A DNA stretch of 64,000 bases. Source: Calothrix sp. C42_A2020_038 (GTDB lineage Bacteria > Cyanobacteriota > Cyanobacteriia > Cyanobacteriales > Nostocaceae). This document shows, piece by piece, positions 55,974 to 64,000 of this stretch. The notes beneath the pieces were generated by a model, which saw only the letters and a list, made by a program, of their open reading frames with translations, made no database searches and had not been told where the DNA came from. The position numbers and the translations under genes are program-made. The DNA lies in the NCBI GenBank assembly GCA_015272395.1, contig JACYLQ010000026.1:62001-126000 (forward strand), given 5' to 3'. Each line of letters starts with the position of its first letter. Position 1 is the stretch's first letter.

Positions 55974-56396
55974 AGTATAAACAATTAAGCAGCAATTCTG
56001 AGTCTATCCTGTGGCTGCACACTTTGTCCCTTGATATTACTCTATCTGAACTTACCCCAGCCCTTCAGGGCGGGGGTAAGTTCAGCAGCATCGAATGGTT
56101 GCTAATTCTGTACCTCCTATACTTCTGGTATATTGGGTAAATGTATAGTTGAGCAATTTTTAGCTAGTAAATATATTAATGTTAATGCAACGCGCGATTG
56201 CATTAGTAAAAGTAGATGCTATATTTTTTAAAAATAAAACTGAATATATATTAGAAACTTAATTCTAAAATATAGAAATTATTATGTAATCCTAAATCAT
56301 TAGTTGTGTGCCTGTATTAGTTAAAACGCTTATGTAAATAATGGCTAAAATATTATATATAAGTTTTATTTTGACTGTTGAATTTTGATATTTTAA
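55974..56396. other. intergenic region with a large palindrome
   Basis: About 420 bp, AT-rich in its right half. It contains the 36-bp palindrome at 56048-56083. No ORF is supported. Confidence 0.4.
56048..56083. repeat. 36-bp near-perfect palindrome (IS200/IS605-like end)
   Basis: GAACTTACCCCAGCCC, loop TTCA, GGGCGGGGGTAAGTTC: 15 of 16 pairs. Stem-loops of this C-rich type border IS200/IS605 elements in cyanobacteria. No transposase or guide-nuclease gene is near, so it is a solitary end or domesticated palindrome. Confidence 0.55.
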
Positions 56397-56789
56397 CTAG
56401 TTATGGGTTTTCCTTACACCACGTCTGTAATCTTGACCACGAGGATTTTTGAAGCTATCAGAAGAATGAGAATCGTAAATTTTTAACATTAATTTTAAAG
56501 CTTTTTCATTATATTCACTGAATCTAACTGTCGTATCTTTGTGAGCTTTTAAGCTTTTTCGGCTATGGTTATCATCTGTGGGAATCATCGCCATGTAATT
56601 ACGCAAATCACGCTTATAACCATGTTTCGTATACACTTTGTTTTGCTTTAGGGCCACGACAGGTCTGCTGTGAACCCATCTTACAAAGGATTTAACACTT
56701 TGCCCTGATAACGCTTTTGCTGGAGTAATTGTTTGTGTAACCGCAATAGATAAAGCAGCTATGGCTAATAATTTATACTTTAAATGCAT
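56397..56789 (-). CDS. small secreted basic protein
   Basis: A 130-aa protein with a signal peptide (residues 1-26, ending AKALS). The mature part is basic and hydrophilic (KQNKVYTKHGYKRDLRNYMAMIPTDDNHSRK) and without cysteine, ending RGQDYRRGVRKTHN. I do not recognise a family. The ATG at 56789 begins the signal directly. Its own promoter should lie in the shared upstream region with apcE. Confidence 0.65.
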   Translation of the reverse strand: MHLKYKLLAIAALSIAVTQTITPAKALSGQSVKSFVRWVHSRPVVALKQNKVYTKHGYKRDLRNYMAMIPTDDNHSRKSLKAHKDTTVRFSEYNEKALKLMLKIYDSHSSDSFKNPRGQDYRRGVRKTHN

Positions 56790-60649
<3,860 letters not shown>

Positions 60650-61195
60650 TGGTTCTTCGTGTCAAAAGTTTTGGGTTGCTGTGGAACAGGCATCCCTGCC
60701 TGTTCTTTACACCACCAAAACTCATCACATAAACCAGTAGTTTTTGTTATCCCTGGTTCCATGTTCCGATTCCTTAAAGGAGTCGGAAAATTTGTAACAA
60801 ACAGTTACTATCAAAACAGCGTGGGAGCGTGAGAGGAGATGAAACGCGACTCAACAGGTTTTAAGCTGTTGTTTTAAATTTAGGGACTACCCCGCTGTTG
60901 ATAATTCGGTGTCAGACATAAAACGTGCAAAATAGCAAACATGAAAGAAAATATTACAAAGTATTAAGAGTCGTCATAAATACTCAACATAATGCCCGAA
61001 AATATTTCCACGGGGGTAGTTGGGTTTAACGACTTGTGTATATAAGATTTACGCAAGTTGTTTGAAGTTGAGTTTGATATGGGTAGCTTTTCAAGCGATC
61101 GTATCTATAGAACTGAACAAGACTCAAAGTACCGTTTCAAAAAGTCGCACCAGTTAATTTTCTGGTTTAATTTCTTAATTGGAGGAATCCAAAAA
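60650..61195. other. apcE-apcA spacer with apcA leader
   Basis: 546 bp that should hold the strong apcA promoter. It contains the hairpin at 60684-60705, a second stem CCGATTCC/GGAGTCGG at about 60767-60787, and the palindrome GTAAC-AAACA-GTTAC at 60793-60807 (spacing one base too long for an NtcA site). The apcA ribosome-binding site is GGAGG at 61181. Confidence 0.5.
60684..60705 (+). terminator. hairpin after apcE
   Basis: GAACAGGCA, loop TCCC, TGCCTGTTC, then TTTAC. A 9-bp perfect stem 35 bp beyond the apcE stop; a likely partial terminator separating apcE from the abundant apcAB mRNA. Confidence 0.6.
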
Positions 61196-61681
61196 ATGAG
61201 TATCGTCACGAAGTCCATCGTGAATGCAGACGCAGAAGCACGCTATCTCAGCCCTGGCGAATTGGATAGAATCAAGTCATTCGTTACAAGTGGTGAAAAG
61301 CGCTTACGCATCGCTCAAGTGCTAACCGATAACCGTGAACGTATCGTTAAGCAAGCTGGTGACCAGTTGTTCCAAAAACGTCCTGATGTAGTTTCTCCTG
61401 GTGGAAACGCATATGGTCAGGAAATGACTGCGACCTGCTTACGCGACCTAGATTACTACTTGCGCTTAATCACCTACGGAATTGTCTCTGGTGATGTAAC
61501 TCCAATCGAGGAAATCGGTATCGTTGGTGTACGCGAAATGTACAAGTCTCTCGGTACCCCTATCGATGCAGTTGTTGCTGGTGTTGCTGCAATGAAGAGC
61601 GTTGCAACCGGGCTAATTTCTGGTGAAGATGCTTCTGAAGCTAGCTCTTACTTCGATTACGTAATTGGTGCTATGTCATAG
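61196..61681 (+). CDS. apcA: allophycocyanin alpha subunit
   Basis: A 161-aa core pigment protein. The phycocyanobilin cysteine is C81 in [15 protein letters not shown]. The start is the ATG at 61196 with GGAGG upstream; the frame is open further left to 61058, but those 46 residues are not part of the protein. It forms the trimeric discs of the core with ApcB, held by ApcE and ApcC. Confidence 0.98.
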   Translation: MSIVTKSIVNADAEARYLSPGELDRIKSFVTSGEKRLRIAQVLTDNRERIVKQAGDQLFQKRPDVVSPGGNAYGQEMTATCLRDLDYYLRLITYGIVSGDVTPIEEIGIVGVREMYKSLGTPIDAVVAGVAAMKSVATGLISGEDASEASSYFDYVIGAMS

Positions 61682-61772
61682 TTTGATTGATTTCAAGCTT
61701 TGACTCATTTGGTTTAAATATTTGATTGGCGCCGCATTATTGCAATACGGTTGGAAATAAGGAAATAACAAC

Positions 61773-62258
61773 ATGCAAGACGCAATTACTGCTGTAATCA
61801 ACTCTTCAGATGTTCAAGGTAAATACCTTGATTCTTCTGCAATCGAAAAACTCAAAGGCTATTTTTCAACAGGTGAACTGCGCGTTCGTGCAGCTACCAC
61901 GATCAGCGCAAACGCAGCTGCAATCGTAAAGGAAGCTGTTGCTAAGTCCTTGTTGTACTCTGATATCACCCGTCCAGGTGGTAACATGTACACCACCCGT
62001 CGCTACGCAGCTTGCATCCGCGACTTAGATTACTACCTCCGTTACGCTACCTACGCAATGTTAGCTGGTGACCCATCGATTTTAGATGAGCGTGTACTCA
62101 ACGGTTTGAAAGAAACCTATAATTCCTTGGGTGTGCCCATTGGTGCTACCGTACAAGCTATTCAAGCTATCAAAGAAGTAACTGCTAGCTTGGTTGGTCC
62201 AGATGCTGGTAAAGAAATGGGCGTTTATTTGGACTACATCAGCTCTGGTTTGAGCTAA
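61773..62258 (+). CDS. apcB: allophycocyanin beta subunit
   Basis: A 161-aa partner of ApcA. The chromophore cysteine is C81 in [15 protein letters not shown], and N71 in RPGGNMY is the asparagine methylated by CpcM in this family. Length and sequence are standard. It lies 91 bp after apcA and is translated from the same mRNA. Confidence 0.98.
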   Translation: MQDAITAVINSSDVQGKYLDSSAIEKLKGYFSTGELRVRAATTISANAAAIVKEAVAKSLLYSDITRPGGNMYTTRRYAACIRDLDYYLRYATYAMLAGDPSILDERVLNGLKETYNSLGVPIGATVQAIQAIKEVTASLVGPDAGKEMGVYLDYISSGLS

Positions 62259-62524
62259 TAGTAGTACTGCGCGCATGATAACTTAGATGCGTGATTAAGG
62301 GCTGGAAATCAGTTGTGAGTGCTAGAAAGCTAAAAGCTTATTAGATAAAAAATACTGAGTGCTAAGTGTTAGTCACTGAAACATTGAGTAAGTTTTGGTT
62401 AATGAGTTTCGGTTGTCTAGTATTGATGATTGATTTCCAGTCTTGCAGTGAGTAGGCAAATATTCTGCACTGATATTTTTGAAATAAAAAAGTTATTCCC
62501 CTTTATTACAGGAGACTCAGCACC

Positions 62525-62728
62525 ATGCGGACATTTAAAATTACTGCTTGTGTACCCAGCCAAACTCGTATCAGAACCCAGCGTGAACTTCAAAATACTT
62601 TCTTTACCAAGTTAGTTCCTTACGAAAACTGGTTCAAAGAACAACAGCGCATTCAAAAAATGGGTGGCAAAATCGTTAAAGTTGAACTTGCTACAGGTAA
62701 GCAAGGTTTAAATACTGGTCTTCTATAG
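62525..62728 (+). CDS. apcC: phycobilisome core small linker (LC)
   Basis: A 67-aa protein with the CpcD-like fold (MRTFKITACVPSQTRIRTQR ... GKIVKVELATGKQG). It caps the allophycocyanin discs of the core cylinders. AGGAG lies upstream of the ATG at 62525. The 266-bp spacer from apcB is typical, and a strong terminator follows. Confidence 0.96.
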   Translation: MRTFKITACVPSQTRIRTQRELQNTFFTKLVPYENWFKEQQRIQKMGGKIVKVELATGKQGLNTGLL

Positions 62729-62779
62729 TTAATATATTTACTCTCCAACACAAATTCATTATTTATAGGGAGTTGCTCC

Positions 62780-62804
62780 AGAGGTCGAAATTGACCTCTT
62801 TTTT
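62780..62804 (+). terminator. rho-independent terminator of apcC
   Basis: AGAGGTC, loop GAAATT, GACCTCT followed by TTTTT. It ends the apc operon. Confidence 0.85.
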
Positions 62805-62950
62805 GTCTATTTGTAAGCAATTAAATTAGAACAATGTATCTAAAAATACTTGTAAATAATTAATTTTTAAAATATATGGGTAAATAGGGGTGTAATCGAG
62901 TAATATCGTTTCTTGAACTTTATCCTTACTCACTTCACCTACTGTAGCCT

Positions 62951-64000
62951 GTGAAGATTATTCGTCGCCTGATACCATTTCTAGATGACTCCGTAAACAG
63001 TTGGGCACTCGAAGCGAGGTTATTGCGCTGGTTAACCATGCTTTGGCTGTTCATTGGACTAGCTGTATTATTCTCAGCGTCTTACCCAGTAGCAAGCGAG
63101 CGCTTCCAAGATGGATTGTATTACTTTAAACGTCAGTTAATTTGGGTAATTGTTGGCGTATTAGGATTCAACATTATTGTAAATACCCCTGTTAGGAAAA
63201 TAGCAGGTTTATCTCACTGGCTTATCTTCCTAATGTTAATGCTAATCTTTATTACACTAATTCCTGGGCTAGGTAAAACTGACTTAGGCGCCGCGCGTAG
63301 GTTGTTAGGACCTGTTCCCATACAACCTTCAGAATTAATCAAACCCTTTTTAGTTCTTCAAAGCGCATGGCTATTTGGACAGTGGGATAAATTAACATGG
63401 CGTGTTAGATTTACCTGGCTAGGTGTTTTTGCTCTGGTTATCTTGGGAATTCTTGCTCAACCTAACCTGAGTACAGCCGCTTTATGTGGAATGACAGTGT
63501 GGCTGATTGCCCTCGGTGCCGGACTCCCCTATAAATACTTAGGGAGTACTGCACTTGGCGGAATTGTATTAGCAACTCTAAGTATTAGCATCCGAGAATA
63601 CCAGCGTAAGCGGGTGATGTCTTTTCTCAACCCTTGGGCAGATGCAAAAGGTAATGGTTATCAACTTGTGCAAAGTTTGTTAGCTATTGGTTCGGGTGGA
63701 AAATCTGGAGCAGGGTTTGGATGGTCGCAGCAAAAATGGTTTTACCTGCCTATCCAAGATACTGACTTTATATTTTCTGTCTTTGCTGAAGAATTTGGTT
63801 TTATCGGTTGTGTAGTATTTCTATCATTACTAGCTATATACGCCACTTTAGGGCTAATTGTCGCAATGAAAGCAACAAACCCTGTTTACCGATTGATTGC
63901 AATCGGTACTACTGTAGTAATGATCGGACAATCATTACTTCATATTGGTGTGACTACTGGTGCCTTGCCCACTACTGGTTTACCTTTGCCACTATTTAGT
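62951..64000 (+). CDS. ftsW: FtsW/RodA/SpoVE family peptidoglycan polymerase (3' end outside window)
   Basis: 350 codons are visible from a GTG at 62951; the frame is open to the window end. This is a multi-helix SEDS glycosyltransferase that polymerises lipid II. Signature segments are LVLFSASYPVA-like (AVLFSASYPVASER), GAARRLLGPVPIQPSELIKPF, the extracellular PIQDTDFIFSVFAEEFGFIG with the catalytic aspartate, and GALPTTGLPLPLFS just before the edge. FtsW is preferred over RodA from the DTDFIFSV and ARRLLGP context, though the distinction is not certain. It is the first gene after the apc operon. Confidence 0.88.
   Translation, partial: MKIIRRLIPFLDDSVNSWALEARLLRWLTMLWLFIGLAVLFSASYPVASERFQDGLYYFKRQLIWVIVGVLGFNIIVNTPVRKIAGLSHWLIFLMLMLIFITLIPGLGKTDLGAARRLLGPVPIQPSELIKPFLVLQSAWLFGQWDKLTWRVRFTWLGVFALVILGILAQPNLSTAALCGMTVWLIALGAGLPYKYLGSTALGGIVLATLSISIREYQRKRVMSFLNPWADAKGNGYQLVQSLLAIGSGGKSGAGFGWSQQKWFYLPIQDTDFIFSVFAEEFGFIGCVVFLSLLAIYATLGLIVAMKATNPVYRLIAIGTTVVMIGQSLLHIGVTTGALPTTGLPLPLFS

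Noticed and set aside
60793-60807. NtcA-like palindrome GTAAC-AAACA-GTTAC upstream of apcA
   Set aside because: The spacing between GTA and TAC is nine, not eight; kept only as a palindrome.
61058-61195. 46-residue N-terminal extension of apcA
   Set aside because: The allophycocyanin alpha family starts at [14 protein letters not shown], and GGAGG precedes that ATG.

Overview
The window is chromosomal DNA of a filamentous, probably heterocyst-forming cyanobacterium (Nostocales type). The evidence is the phycobilisome core operon apcE-apcA-apcB-apcC, the cyanobacterial ATP synthase operon with b and b' subunits and a gamma subunit carrying the photosynthetic insertion, a tmRNA with a Nostoc-like tag, and very large kinase/ATPase/histidine-kinase and CHAT/STAND/WD40 proteins. 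The genome is AT-rich. The usual cyanobacterial palindrome HIP1 (GCGATCGC) is almost absent (one copy seen), while GGCGCC occurs about 60 times, far above chance.

Layout. 1-2.7 kb: a duplicated alpha-oxoamine synthase gene on the minus strand, the copies separated by a 485-bp deleted IS5-type element; the left copy runs off the window. 3.2-8.7 kb: a giant Ser/Thr kinase-ATPase-GAF-histidine kinase. 8.9-10.4 kb: a Tat-exported beta carbonic anhydrase and a TenA-family protein. 10.6-16 kb: a CHAT protease-STAND NTPase-14xWD40-TPR protein that looks like an NLR-type receptor. 16.4-18.8 kb: two pentapeptide-repeat proteins, a 51-aa membrane peptide and a DUF202 protein. 19.6-25.3 kb: an FAD oxidoreductase-like protein, trmFO, small hypothetical proteins and an EnvC-like M23 factor, followed by tRNA-Arg(CCG).

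25.6-33 kb: a PNPOx-like protein, a LuxR relic, a cytochrome P450, a DUF2993 protein, an enolase-superfamily epimerase overlapping a DUF1611 gene (a possible D-glutamate catabolic pair), a DUF1400 protein, sufE and an alpha/beta hydrolase. 33-37 kb: a likely metal-homeostasis neighbourhood (COG0523 GTPase, WD40 protein, small exported CxCxxC protein, ZnuA-like lipoprotein with altered ligands). 37.9-43.6 kb: a CSP41-like epimerase, then polysaccharide genes (GT4 glycosyltransferase, phosphoglycosyl transferase, gmd, fcl). 43.8-47 kb: an alkaline phosphatase with a possible Pho box, a TerB-like acidic protein and an M23 peptidase. 47.4-47.8 kb: ssrA.

47.9-54.3 kb: the atp operon, read leftward (atp1, a, c, b', b, delta, alpha, gamma), with AT-rich tandem decamer repeats in several spacers. 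54.8-56.8 kb: a SAM methyltransferase and a small secreted protein. 57.3-62.7 kb: apcEABC, with a four-repeat ApcE that predicts a pentacylindrical phycobilisome core. From 62.95 kb: ftsW, cut by the window end. The most unusual items are the CHAT/STAND/WD40 protein with near-identical blades and hypervariable loop positions, the replacement of HIP1 by GGCGCC, the metal cluster with a degenerate binding protein, and the IS-separated gene duplication.
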